64,000 nucleotides of DNA from Diadema setosum (lineage: Eukaryota; Echinodermata; Echinoidea; Diadematoida; Diadematidae), in NCBI GenBank assembly GCA_033980235.1, contig CM067065.1, positions 23,759,337 to 23,823,336 on the forward strand, in the 5' to 3' direction. Position numbers and translations under genes: made by a program. The notes under the pieces are model-generated. The model searched no databases. It had not been told where the DNA came from and was given only the letters and a program-made list of their open reading frames with translations. Below are positions 34,447 through 44,880 of this stretch, piece by piece (position 1 is the stretch's first letter; every line of letters begins with the position of its first letter).

Positions 34447-35533
34447 ATGGCTCCGAGACGAAAGAAAGCAGAGCTCGAGCAAGAAATACGCCGTCTCGAG
34501 CAGGAGTTGAAATACGCGACTCAGCGAGTTCACGACGCCCGGGAAAGCCAGGAGCAGAGCTCTCGCGATGACGTGCATGCCGATCTTGAGCGTGAGAAAT
34601 CTGCCGTGCCAACGAAGCCCTCGGTCACCGTTAATCTGCCGCTTCAAGAAAACTTCAACGGACAAGGACGGCCGTGGGAGAGCTTCATTTCTTCATTTCT
34701 GAGTCTAGATGAGGCTTGCAACTGGAGTGAACAGGAGCAGCGGTTTCGCCTCCTTGCCTGTCTTCGTGGGGATGCAGCTGATTTCGTGTTTCAACAGCTC
34801 GGTGACGATGTGGTTAACGACTTCGACAACCTGGTCGATGCTCTCGAAAATAGATTCGGGGGAAGGAAATCGCCGTCTGCTTTCGTGTCGCAGTTGGAAT
34901 CGCGTCGCCTTGGAGCGAGGGAGTCTATTGCGGAGTATGTATCTGACATTCGTCGCCTCGCCACATTTGGTTATCCTACAGCGGACGCCGCGACGCTTGA
35001 TACAATAGCGACCAGGCATTTTCTCCGGGGTCTGGGGGACGCAAACATGTCCATGGCCATCGGGATGAAGGAGCCCCAAACGCTTCAGGAGGCCCGCGAT
35101 ATTGCTGAGCGTTATCATCACCTACGCGAAGAAGCAGCTCGCAATAGCCATCGCAGTGGTGTTCGATCTGTTTCGTCTGCGTCCGACTCGACATCGCTTT
35201 CGACCGAGCAGCTGGTCACCTTCGAGCGTCGGCTGATGGCGAACATTGATTCCAGAAACGCGGCTCTCTCAGAGAAAATAAAGCATCTTCGAGCTGACAC
35301 AATGGACTCGCGGCCTGGTCAAGGACGTGGTCAACCACAGGGTCGACAGCCAACGCCACCTCGGTGCTACGAATGTCGCGAAGTCGGGCATATCGCAAGG
35401 AATTGCCCTCGTCGCCAGTACTACGAGCGCGGCAACACGGCAACCTACCGCCCTCCGCATGAATTCATCCCTGCATGGCAATCGAATCAGCGTAATGCCG
35501 TGCCGAACTGGATGCCGCAACCGTTTCAACAGC
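34447..35533 (+). CDS. Gypsy-1 Gag (interrupted at its C-terminus)
   Basis: ATG at 34447 lies in a strong context (ACCATGG), although the frame is open further upstream. The ~360 residues start with a Lys/Glu-rich coiled coil (about 1-60). A capsid-like middle follows (GRPWESFISSFLSLDEACNW, then CLRGDAADFVFQQL, then SIAEYVSDIRRLA), then a Ser-rich linker, and a CCHC zinc knuckle (CYECREVGHIARNC) near residue 300. A Pro/Gln-rich tail runs into the LINE insertion at about 35534. Gag packages the RNA and forms the particle. The reading frame is intact up to the insertion. Pol probably continued in the same frame before the insertion. Confidence 0.85.
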
Positions 35534-36423
35534 CGTTTGTTTGTTTGTTTGTTTATTTATTCCCGTCACAATCAATCAAACATATACAAATAAAAAAAAA
35601 AATGACACAATGTTGAAAGCAGCTAGATAAGCCTCACTCAGTAAATATTGCCATCATGGCTTACTATTTTTTCAGGAGGGTCCAGTTACATTTACAAATC
35701 ATATACTACATAAAACTACTTATTACACAATTACACACGAACAAATCAAAAAACGTCCTCCCCCCCATCCTAACAAAAAACCCCAACATTATCAACTTTG
35801 ATTAAGCTCAAGCCCTGCATAGAGCATTATGCCTGTCTATAATCTGTCACCTTTTATAAACGTGTACTTTAAACTCTATTACCGTTTTACTCTGTAACAT
35901 ATAATCTAATAATTATAAAACACAAATCAAATGAAGGGTTTGTTTGCAAAAACCGATAAGTCCATATTTGCCAAATGGAGATATTTGCGATTAAAGTTCA
36001 AGAAAAATAAAGAGAATAATAACAAATTTTTTGCTTCCTTAGATCATAACTTCATAAATGTACCTTTATATGTAGTGACCAATATATCATTTAAAAGGTA
36101 TTATTTTGTACTTTATGACAGAGATCTTACTTCAAAATCTTCAAAAATGGACTTATCGGTTTTTGCAAACAAACTCTTCAAATCTATTAACCGGAAAGAC
36201 CCATTAACGAATGAATTTGCTCTTTAATTTTTCCATTTGAAATATATTAAAAGTTGTTGCCTTTTTTACATTAAAAGGAATCACATTAAAGTGAAAGCTC
36301 CCTCTATAAGAAATCATTCTCTTACAATAATTAGTCCTTGGTGTTGAAATCTTTATGTTATAATCAGATCGCAATAAATATCTATTCTCTTTAACTTGAA
36401 AAAATTCACATCGTCGTCGCAGG
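35534..36423 (-). mobile_element. 5'-truncated LINE fragment (L2/CR1/Jockey type)
   Basis: On the minus strand it encodes the last ~70 residues of an RT ORF (SDYNIKIS, PRTNYCKRMISYRG, NVKKATTFNIF, stop at 36204). A 3' UTR follows, ending in a CAAA-type tail (GAATAAATAAACAAACAAAC). This end layout is typical of L2/CR1/Jockey-like LINEs. A 247-bp MITE lies in the 3' UTR. The insertion splits Gag from protease in Gypsy-1; possible short target duplication CA(A/C)CAGCC, not certain. Confidence 0.75.
35933..36179. mobile_element. 247-bp MITE, TSD AAAT (copy 1)
   Basis: Ends GAAG(A/G)GTTTGTTTGCAAAA are inverted over about 30 bp and flanked by AAAT (35929-35932 and 36180-36183). A second copy is at 53726-53973. 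The single open frame across it is a by-product of the palindrome, not a gene. Confidence 0.9.
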
Positions 36424-36812
36424 CGCAGCACCAGCCCCCTCCATCCGCCGTCTCACGCGAGTGCGTCGGGAAACTAGCAGCGTTCGGGTTAGTCGACCAG
36501 AGCCCTGCCCGTGATCGTGAAGCTACATCGAGTATTATTCGAGTCAACGAATATGCTGGAATAACTGCCTATGTTAATGCGAAAGTAAGTGCTGCATGTA
36601 AACTACTGGTCGATTCGGGAGCGGCGGTGACAATTATTTCTAAGGATCTATACGAACAAATGCCTGCCGAACTCCGTCCCGAACTAAGTGTTCCGTCTCA
36701 AAACATTCAACTCGAAGCAGCGGATAAAGGACTTCTAACTGTGCATTGAGTTATACCTGTAACTATAGTTATTGGAGACGACACTTTCAACTGGCATGCT
36801 TATGTAGCAGAT
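36424..36812 (+). pseudogene. Gypsy-1 protease
   Basis: After the LINE, the frame resumes with a Gln/Pro-rich stretch and then the aspartic protease: VNAKVSAACKLLVDSGAAVTIIS, with the DSG active site, followed by a stretch to LLTVH. An in-frame TGA sits at 36747-36749. The codons after it continue the same frame with protease/linker-like sequence (VIGDDTFNWH) into the RT frame. The stop would truncate Pol unless it is read through or is an error. Confidence 0.8.
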
Positions 36813-38660
36813 GTGAGCGATAGTGGCCTACTTGGTTTCGACTTCTTGCATAATTTCAACTGTACTTTTGAGGCGAGACGTGGACTTTGCATTAACAATC
36901 GTCTTCATCCAGTTGAGTTCACAAACGCTTTTGTACAGAGTGCTGTTTATGTTAAGACTGAAGTTGTTGTTCCTCCTCGCTCTGAGTTCATTGTTCCAGG
37001 AAAAGTTGATGGGGAACTTATCTGTGATTTTATGCCATTCGCTATCATCGAGCCTCCTTCACACGAGACGACTAATCTTCATGTTGCTTCTTGTCGCGTG
37101 GATACAACACGAAAGGACGCAGACATGCCCGTGCGTGTAGTAAATGTGTCTCAGGAGGAAATCACTTTGCATGCAGGCATGCGGATAGCAACTTTGCACA
37201 TTGTTGATGAATTATGTGAACCTGCAGAAAGGAGTGACACATGTGTTCGCCAAACTGTGAAGATAGATAGAGTAACGTGCACTTCACACTCATCAAATGA
37301 CACAGATAACACATGGTCGCCGGATTTGAATCACTTGTATGAGCGTTCTTGTGTTGCACTAGACTCTGATGAAAAAGGGCAATTGTTTTCTTTGTTGGAG
37401 AAGCATAAATCTACCTTCGCCAGTTCGCCTACTGACCTGGGCAGGACATCCATTGTTAAGCATACGATTGATACGGGAGATGCAACGCCCATAAAGCAAC
37501 GCCCTCGTCGCCCTCCCCGTGCCTTCGTCGACGAAGAGGAGAAAATTATCGAGAACCAGCTAAAAGGAGGCATTATCAGAGAATCTACGAGCCCGTGGTC
37601 GAGCCCGCTTGTCTATGTCAAGAAGCGTGACGGTTCGACAAGGCCATGCGTGGACTATCGGAAACTGAATAATGTGACTAAAAAGGACGCGTATCCTCTG
37701 CCTCGGATAGAGGACTGTCTCGACTGTTTGGGTGGTGCTAAGCTGTTCTCGACATTAGATCTCCAATCAGGATATTGGCAGATAGACATTGAGGAGGAGG
37801 ACCGGGCAAAGACTGCATTTAGCACACGCAGCGGGCATTATGAGTACGTAACAATGCCTTTCGGGTTATGCAATGCCCTTAGTACATTCGAGCGTGCAAT
37901 GGAGCTGATCATGAAGGGGTTGCAGTGGCGAACATTGATTCTCTACCCGGACGATATTATTGTGATGAGTTCATCATTCGAGCAACACATCGAACGCCTA
38001 AGCGAGGTGTTTAGTCGACTTGGACAGGAAGGTCTCAAACTCAAGCCGAGTAAATGTCACCTGTTCAAATCTGAGGTCGCATATCTAGGACATGTGGTGA
38101 GCGCTTCTGGTATCAAGCCCGATCCCGAGAAAGTTAAAAGAGTGCCCACTCCCACGTCAGTGAGCGAAGTACGTTCATTTCTCGGTTTATGTTCGTACTA
38201 CCGTCGTCTCATCCGAGGGTTTTCAACTATCGCGGTGCCTCTCAACAAGCTGTTAGAGAAGTCAACGAGCTTTGCATGGAACGAGCAATGTCAGCACGCC
38301 TTTGAAGAGCTGAAACGCGTTCTCGTTAGCGACCAAGTCATGGCGTACCCCGACGACCACGGACTGTTTATTCTTGACACTGACGCTTCTTCGACTGGCA
38401 TTGGTGCAGTATTGTCTCAGGTCCAATGGGATGATATCGCACAGCGGGAGGTGGAGCGTCCCATCGCCTTCGCCAGCCGATCCCTGACCCGTGCTCAACG
38501 TCGGTACTGTACCACGAGACGAGAGTTGCTTGCCGTCGTCGCATTTGTACGCCAGTTCCGTCACTTTCTACTGGGACGACAATTTCTGATACGGACTGAC
38601 CATTCTTCGCTGAGATGGATCATGGCTTTCCGTGAGCCTACTGATGGCTCGTTGGATTGA
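36813..38660 (+). pseudogene. Gypsy-1 reverse transcriptase and RNase H
   Basis: A 615-codon frame. The first ~200 residues are linker, with DSGLLGFDFLHNF near the start completing the protease flap. RT spans about 210-400: IIRESTSPWSSPLVYVKKRDGS, RPCVDYRKLNN, LFSTLDLQSGYWQI, MPFGLCNALSTFERAM. The catalytic box reads YPDD (37944-37955) in place of the usual Y(L/I/V)DD. The connection VRSFLGLCSYYRRLI precedes RNase H (LDTDASSTGIGAVLSQ, IAFASRSLTRAQRRYCTTRRELLA, LIRTDHSSLRW). The frame ends at 38660 within the RNase H tail, where a shift changes frame. Two oddities, YPDD and ALS for APA in the palm, point to loss of function. Confidence 0.85.
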
Positions 38661-39133
38661 AATCCTGTCTCAATTCGACTTCCGAATCGAGCATCGCTAT
38701 GTCAAGACTGCTGTGTGATCCAGACTCGTGTACCTGCTATGACAAGAACACTATCTTGGACGAATTACCTTGTGGTGGATGCTCGACATGTCGTAAGCGA
38801 CATCGCGAGTGGTCGACGTTTCTTGACGAAGACGACGTCGTTCCCTTAACTGTGAAAACTGTACGACCACCACGTAACTCGAAGGAACAACCACGCTGCT
38901 CCACTGAAGCCAGCGGACGTGTGAATAATTCGGACACTAACAATTATGGACTTGTATCTGGTCTTGTGACATTAATGCTGATCGTTGCCCTACTCGTTAT
39001 GGTCATCGTTTGCGGACAGTTGCAGTTGGATTTATTGATCACAATGTTTGATGTAATTGGAGTTTTCGCGAGTGTAGTTATCGGAGTCTACTGTGTGTAT
39101 TGTGTTATGAGAACATTGCGATGGGAAAAGTGA
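38661..39133 (+). pseudogene. Gypsy-1 linker with two predicted membrane helices
   Basis: This frame lies between RNase H and integrase. It opens with the tether end (LLCDPDSCTCYDK) and then CGGCSTCRKRHREW, a Cys-rich knuckle-like piece. A polar spacer follows, and then two hydrophobic segments: LVSGLVTLMLIVALLVMVIV (about 38949-39010) and VIGVFASVVIGVYCVYCVM (about 39052-39110). It stops at 39133, overlapping the integrase frame. Membrane helices inside a Pol linker are unusual for Ty3/gypsy elements. They are predicted by eye only. Confidence 0.6.
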
Positions 39134-40344
39134 ACATTATTTTTCCCGTACGATTTTTTCGTGTGAAGTCGATATTGCGGAATAAATTACGACATCGTGA
39201 TCGCGCGGCAGACGTTGGTGAAGACGACAACCTGTCCTGTGCCTCAGACAAAGGTACCTCCGCTGGAAATTCTTCCGGGCAGCAGGGTGTCTTATTTAGT
39301 AACTTCAGCCGAGAGGATATCAGCAAACTGCAACGCAACGACCCCGACATCGGGCCCATCATTAGGTTGATGTCAGACTCAGACCAGAGACCTAATCGCG
39401 AACTAGTGCACAACAAAAGTCCCGCTACGCGTAACCTGTGGTTATCGTGGTCGCAACTGCAAATGGTTGACGGACTTTTGTACAAACGACATGACACTAA
39501 CAATAACCTAACGACCACGCTTCAATTAGTAGTCCCCCTCAAGCTTCGTGAGTACGTGCTACATTTGAATCATGCCACAAAGCTTTCAGGGCATCTCATC
39601 GATATCAAAAAGACACTAAGCAGATTGCAAAGGAGCTTCTACTGGTATGATATGAAGAGCTCGGTGCGCTTGTTCATAGCCAATTTTGTGACGTGTGGAG
39701 CTCGTAAGAAGCCATCTTCGAGACCAAAAGCACCGCTCGGAGAATACATTGTTGGCGCCCCAATGGATCGGGTTGCCATGGACATAATGGGACCGTTTCC
39801 GCTTAGTGACAGAGGTAACCGCTACGTGCTGGTCATCGGTGATCTATTCTCGAAATGGATCGAGGCTTTCGCTATCCCTGACCAGTCTGCCAAAACGGTC
39901 GCTGACGTATTCGTTCACGAATTCATTGCCCGCTTCGGAGCGCCCCTTGAAATTCACTCTGATCAGGGGAAGAACTTTGAATCAAATTTGTTTCGACGTG
40001 TATGTGATCTGCTCGAAATAACGAAAACTAGAACTACCCCCTATCACCCCGCGTCTAATGGAATGATTGAGCGATTTAATCAGACATTAGTGAACATGAT
40101 AGCATCGTTCGTGGACAAACAGCAGCTTAAGTGGGACGAGCATTTGTCATTGTTAACGGCAGCCTATCGCAGCTCAGAGCATGAAAGTACGGGGTTTTCG
40201 CCTAATTTCATCATGCTAGGACGCGAAGTTCGCACCCCTCTCGAATTGGCTCTTGGAGTGGACCGACCAGATTCAGCTGTAATTAGTGACCCCGACGACT
40301 ATGCCTCTACTCTCGCAAGCACGATGTCGGAACTCATCAGCTAG
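39100..40344 (+). pseudogene. Gypsy-1 integrase
   Basis: After a ~120-residue lead comes the zinc domain, LNHATKLSGHLIDIKK, then SFYWYDMK, then FVTCGARKK. The first Cys of the CxxC pair is replaced by Phe. The catalytic core has all three acids: DIMGPFPLSDRGNRY, HSDQGKNFES, and NGMIERFNQTL (D, D, E). It ends at a TAG where a frame change occurs, near 40340. The enzyme would insert the cDNA with a 4-bp target duplication, as seen here. Confidence 0.85.
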
Positions 40345-40790
40345 CTCGTGAACATTTAGCGAGAGCGACTTCCAGGCAGAAACGGGACCATGATGCTAAG
40401 CTGTCTGTGAACAACTACGAAGTTGGGGACTTAGTCTATTATCTAGACTCTACTAAGAGAAAGGGACTGTCGCCAAAGCTGAAAGCTGCGAATTGGGTAG
40501 GCCCCTGTGTCATCACAAGCAAATTCAGTGAATTGATCTTCGAGATCGTGGCTGCCCAAAGAAAGAAACCCCAAGTGCTTCACCATGACCGTCTGAAGCC
40601 TTACACAAGTGAACATATTCCCGACTGGGCTCGGAAGCTGTCGAGTAAGGTGAAATCTGACTTTGCATTTCGAAACAAGAAGCAGGCTGCGACGCAGACT
40701 AGGTCGCAAAACTTAATATCTCCACGACGGTCTTTAAGGACACCTCAACCTGCGGGGCGGTTTACCTATTCAACCCTCGGCGGTGTTTAA
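40345..40790 (+). pseudogene. Gypsy-1 integrase C-terminal (GPY/F) module
   Basis: In another frame from about 40335, HLARATSRQKRDHDAKL leads into VGDLVYYLDSTKRKG, then NWVGPCVITSKFSELIFEIV, then VLHHDRLKPY. This is the GPY/F module that ends many gypsy integrases. A basic, Ser-rich tail follows up to the stop at 40790. No chromodomain was recognised. Confidence 0.75.
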
Positions 40791-40824
40791 TTAATCCGGC
40801 ACCCTTTTGTTTTCTCTGCTTGGG

Positions 40825-40831
40825 TATAAAA
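40825..40831 (+). promoter_or_regulatory. TATA-like box upstream of ORF3
   Basis: TATAAAA at 40825, 161 bp before the ORF3 start and 35 bp after the Pol stop. It could drive a separate ORF3 transcript (inference). Confidence 0.35.
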
Positions 40832-40985
40832 GCATGATCTGGACTTGCCGTGACACTTATTTTGCTTCTGAACTATACCTGGTCATACGTTTTATATCGA
40901 ACATCGCGGATCGAGCTATTGTTTCCTGTCAATTTTCTGTTCCAGTTCTTTACTCTGTTATTCTTCAGAGACTCATTATCTGATC

Positions 40986-41477
40986 ATGGATCCCCTGTCC
41001 CTTCCATCCCCGGATACGCCGATTGTGGATGAAAGTAATAATTTCGATCCCGTTTCCGACGAAGAGAATGTATCTGCTGATGGAGTGGCGTCCAGAACGG
41101 AAGCTGGTGCTGGTAGCTCGCTATTCAGGCCGACCCCCCTCCCGGCACGGCCCGTGGCGCGGACGACCTTGGGTCAACAGTCTTCCGTAAACTCTGTTCT
41201 CCACACGTTGGCTTCCATGGAGAAGAAGATAGACGCAGAATTTGCTGCTCTACGAACGGAAGTAGCTGACCTGCGGTGCAAAGTGGAGGGCATGACCACG
41301 GTCGTATCTCATCTAGACGCGAACAGCCTCGTTTATGCCTCTAACCAACAACTGAACTTTACTAAAGGTGTTATCTACTTGTCGGACATGATTAATGCGA
41401 GGAACTCTCGGCTGAGGGCTGCTACCGAAATCCTAAATGATCTTGTCGATGGGCCAGGCGCTGGAATTCAAGATTGA
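40986..41477 (+). CDS. Gypsy-1 ORF3, coiled-coil protein of unknown function
   Basis: 163 residues starting at ATCATGG, a good initiation context. The N-terminal third is acidic and Pro/Ser-rich (DEENVSAD, FRPTPLPARP). Residues about 70-115 form a probable coiled coil (LHTLASMEKKIDAEFAALRT, EVADLRCKVEGM). The C-terminal part is helical (IYLSDMINARNSRLRAATEI). There is no signal peptide or membrane segment, so it is not an envelope protein. The frame is intact although Pol is broken. It lies after Pol where an extra ORF is found in some elements. No homologue is recognised. Confidence 0.55.
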   Translation: MDPLSLPSPDTPIVDESNNFDPVSDEENVSADGVASRTEAGAGSSLFRPTPLPARPVARTTLGQQSSVNSVLHTLASMEKKIDAEFAALRTEVADLRCKVEGMTTVVSHLDANSLVYASNQQLNFTKGVIYLSDMINARNSRLRAATEILNDLVDGPGAGIQD

Positions 41478-43062
41478 ACTGAAGCTATGACTCTGGTGGC
41501 CTAAACAAGGATTGTGAACTACGACTTTTGCTCTATAATATTGTGATATCGTACAAGTGTGTATCTCCAGGGACAATGAACTCTGTTGCAAATGGAGAAC
41601 TGTAAATACTGTGTATATATATTTTTCTATGCTTTTAACCGTGCGTTTGTTTCGTTGATCTTCATCTGACATGCTTGATACTGTGGGGTTTTTTTTTTTC
41701 TGTGCTTTTAATCGAGCATTATTTATCATACCTCCTGGATTTACAACACTGCTTTTAACTGAGCGTTCTGGAGCATATAACATGGATTGACAACACATTG
41801 TCTGAATGCTTTTATCTACCTCATGCTGTTGACACGAGAGTTTTTTTCTAAGTTTCTTCGCTGCACTCTTATACATATATTTCATGTTTCTTCGACTTCT
41901 CTTTCCTATCGTGAAATACTTTCTTTCGGTTTAGAGGCTTGCTTTAATTATAGTTTGCGTCGTGTCAAGCAGTATATAAGCGTCACGGAAATACAGTGTA
42001 TAATGCTACATGCGTTTTTTTTTTATTTAAATAGGCGACATCCCGTGTTTGATAACTGTTTTACATGCTGCTCAAATTCATGCCTTACATTTGATGACAT
42101 GAAGTTACATTCGGTATTTTGTTGCAAATATACCACATACTACGTCTGGCATTGGATATTAGAGATTTCTGTTGTCACCGATTTAAGTCAACTGCTCTGT
42201 TTACGATAAATAATGTACAAGCGGCTGCTTGTATTGTTGTTGTAAAGCTTTTTCTTGTGCGGCCCTGGCTTTTCTCACTCCTTCTCACGCTGTTTTTAAT
42301 CTTCTTAAGACACTCTTCTTCTTTCCTCCTGCTCGCTCTCCTTTCTTTCGCTAATCCCTCTCCCTCTCTTTCGCCAGGTGTCACTTTATTTGCACAGATT
42401 ACCTCAGCTCTGTTGCAATAACAATGTGTACATGGATCGTCAAGTTCATTGCCCTTGATTTTATCGCGATCGATGGACCGCGTGATTTAAGTGTTTTATT
42501 GAAGTTCTGTTTCACTTTGTTTAATATGCCAGTTCTTTTATGAATGAAATGTTTAAAACTGTAACTGTACAGTTACACGTTTTTTTTTCATATAAACACC
42601 CTTTTTGTGCTTCTTACTAGGTCGATCTTGCCATCATGATCTTGCCGGGTTTGGTCTTGCCATTTTATATGTATGCCTTTTATAGTTGTTTTATGAAGAG
42701 TTTTTATGAAGACTGCATCTACAGTTCATTTATGATTAATTATGTTGTTTGAAAGAGATTTGTACTGAGAGTAATGCGTTCGTTTTCCTTCTCTGTCTTT
42801 CTGTCTTTTACATCTTCTTACGCCCCTTTCCTCTTCTCTATCTTACATTCTTTCTTTTCTTCTCTGCCTTCCGTCTTACTTTACGCATTTTGTGAACTTA
42901 TACGGTACATAATTATGCTCATTACTACTTCATGCGTTTCAGTGGATCTCGATGATGTGTTTTGCCCAGTCTACAGTGTAGCTCGGTTTATACAAAATGC
43001 ATATATTATCTTTATATTTTTCACCTTACTGTTCCTCATCGCTGAGGGCAGCGATTTTTCGT
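41478..43062 (+). other. Gypsy-1 non-coding 3' region
   Basis: About 1.6 kb between ORF3 and the polypurine tract, T-rich and pyrimidine-rich. Frames such as 42119-42421 and 42774-43109 are hydrophobic because of the pyrimidine tracts. The latter runs through the polypurine tract into the LTR, so neither is called. Confidence 0.5.
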
Positions 43063-43075
43063 GGAAGGGGGATAG
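43063..43075 (+). promoter_or_regulatory. Gypsy-1 polypurine tract
   Basis: GGAAGGGGGATAG directly before the 3' LTR; the plus-strand primer of reverse transcription. Confidence 0.75.
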
Positions 43076-43995
43076 TGTAACGGTTTTATATTTATACGTA
43101 TATGATTAAGTATAGCGTTCACTACTCTGTTGTGTATTTGTTATGTAAGCTAAGTCATTATGCTCTGTGTGTTTCTGTTGTGTAAGCTAGGTAAACTGCC
43201 AGCTCAGCGTCTTCTCTGTCTCTTCTCTTCTCTTCGACTTAATTAGCTCGTCTTTTCTCTCTTATGTTGTTCTTTGTCTCTCGCCTCGTCTCCCTCTCTC
43301 CCTCGCTTATTTTGTCCTTTGTTCTCGTTCAGCCTCTCTCTCTTCCCCTCTCCTATGTTGTTCTTTGTTTGTAATCCGGTCCTCCTCTCTTCCCCTCTCC
43401 TATGTTGTTCTTTGTTCCCCGTCTAGTCTTTCTCTCTCCTCCTCTCCCTTCTTGTTCTTTGTTTCTTGTTTACGCTGGGTCTGGTGTGTCTAATTTGACC
43501 GTCTGGTTTGTAAACGTGATTGACAGCTAGCCACACTGACGGTCACTGTCATGTCCACTATAAATAGAGCAGGGTTTCTCTTTGTTAGGCAGATTACACC
43601 GAGATTGAGATTGAGATTGAGATTGAGACTGAGATTGAGCTAGACACTGGGATAGGATTGGAATAAGATTACTGTGGGATTAGTGTCAGACTTCGGCAGA
43701 TCACAAGAATGACAATGTTATACCGTGTACATTTATTGAACGACATGTGGAGCAGGCGAGTGTCATGTCGCCTTAATAAAGTCATTGTGAACCGGAATCT
43801 TGAGTCTTAGTGCAGTCTGTCATGCTTCAACATCCACTCTACAGTCCGTGAGGCCCGCTACCAACCTCATCTATCACGGAATCTCAAAGGAACAATACAT
43901 GTCTTCTCACACTTCTCCGACCCAGTACCCCACACTCACAATCTCCTATTAACTATTCCACATACGACTATGTTCCCAAGAGAGACACCGTGACA
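43076..43995 (+). repeat. Gypsy-1 3' LTR
   Basis: 920 bp, TGTAACGG...GTGACA. It contains a TATA box at 43559-43566, a GAGATT run and AATAAA at 43775-43780. It carries extra TTGTTCTTTGT-spaced pyrimidine repeats (about 43275-43420) that the 5' copy lacks. Confidence 0.9.
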
Positions 43996-44880
43996 ATTTA
44001 CTGCTACCTTAAACAAGTGGGACTGTTTCACGTCGATTAAACGCGCAAAAACATGCATCAAATTGCACCTGTCCCCCCTCCCACACCATCCCCTCCCCTC
44101 GCTCGCTCCGCTCGCTCGGGTTCAGTCGCGTTCATGATATCCAGTGAAAAGAATTAATACAATAAGTGTGTTTAAATTATACTATTTTATAGGCAAATTG
44201 TTCAATAATAATCTACACTGAAATATACTGCTATCTTAAACAAGTGGGACTGTTTCACGTCCATAAAACGAGCAAAAACATGCATCAAATTGCGCCATTT
44301 GCAACATCAAAATGCAAAAAGTTCTTACCGTGGGAGGGGGGACGCCCCCCTCCCACACCCTCCCCTGCCCCCTCGCTCGCTCCTCTCGCTCGGGTTCAGT
44401 CGCGTTCATGATATTCAGTGAAAAGAATTAATACAAGAAGTGTATTTAAATTATACCATTTTATAAGCAAATTGTTCAATAATAATCTACACTAAAATAT
44501 ACTGCTACCTTAAACAAGTGGGCCTGTTTCACGTCGATTAAACGCGCAAAAACATGCATCAAATTGCACCATTTGCAACATCAAAATGCAAAAAGTTCTT
44601 ACCGTGGGAGGGGGGGGGGGACACCCCCTCCCACATCCTCCCCTCGCTCGCTCCGCTCGCTCGGGCTCGGTCGCTTCTCTCCCTCGCAGACTGACCGCCC
44701 CCCCCCCCCCCCCATGATCAAATCCTGGCTACGCCGTTGCTACTTTATAGGCAAATTGTACAATAACAATCTACGGTATACATAAAAATGTACTGCTACC
44801 TTCAACAAGTGGGACTGCTTCAAGTCGATAAAACAAGCAAAAACATGCATCAAATTGCACCATTTAGCTAACTTCGCGAA
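43996..44880. repeat. ~0.28-kb satellite array, right half
   Basis: Four more units (starts near 44000, 44235, 44510 and 44800), continuous in phase with the left half once Gypsy-1 is removed. A poly-C run and CCTGGCTACGCC end (44699-44735) mirror the CTGGCGTAGCCAGG end at 23315, so a small insert of that family is present here too. Confidence 0.85.

Larger units (their letters stand above)
24841..43995 (+). mobile_element. Gypsy-1: Ty3/gypsy retrotransposon with nested insertions
   Basis: TG...CA ends flanked by ATAT (24837-24840) and ATTT (43996-43999). The satellite unit is continuous if the element and one copy of this 4-bp site are removed. Order: 5' LTR, tRNA-Leu primer site, Gag, protease, RT/RNase H, linker, integrase, ORF3, non-coding 1.6 kb, polypurine tract, 3' LTR. 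Nested inside are an 8.7-kb TIR element (with a 6.9-kb one inside it) in the 5' LTR, and a LINE fragment with a MITE in gag-pol. Pol is broken in several places, so this copy is inactive. Confidence 0.9.

Noticed and set aside
35931..36227. 98-codon frame MKGLFAKTDK... and its twin at 53703-53927
   Set aside because: The frame coincides with a palindromic MITE present twice with target duplications; it is explained by the repeat, not by a gene.
42119..43109. Hydrophobic frames that could suggest an envelope or membrane protein after ORF3
   Set aside because: They arise from pyrimidine-rich tracts, lack a signal peptide and cysteine pattern, and the last one runs through the polypurine tract into the LTR.
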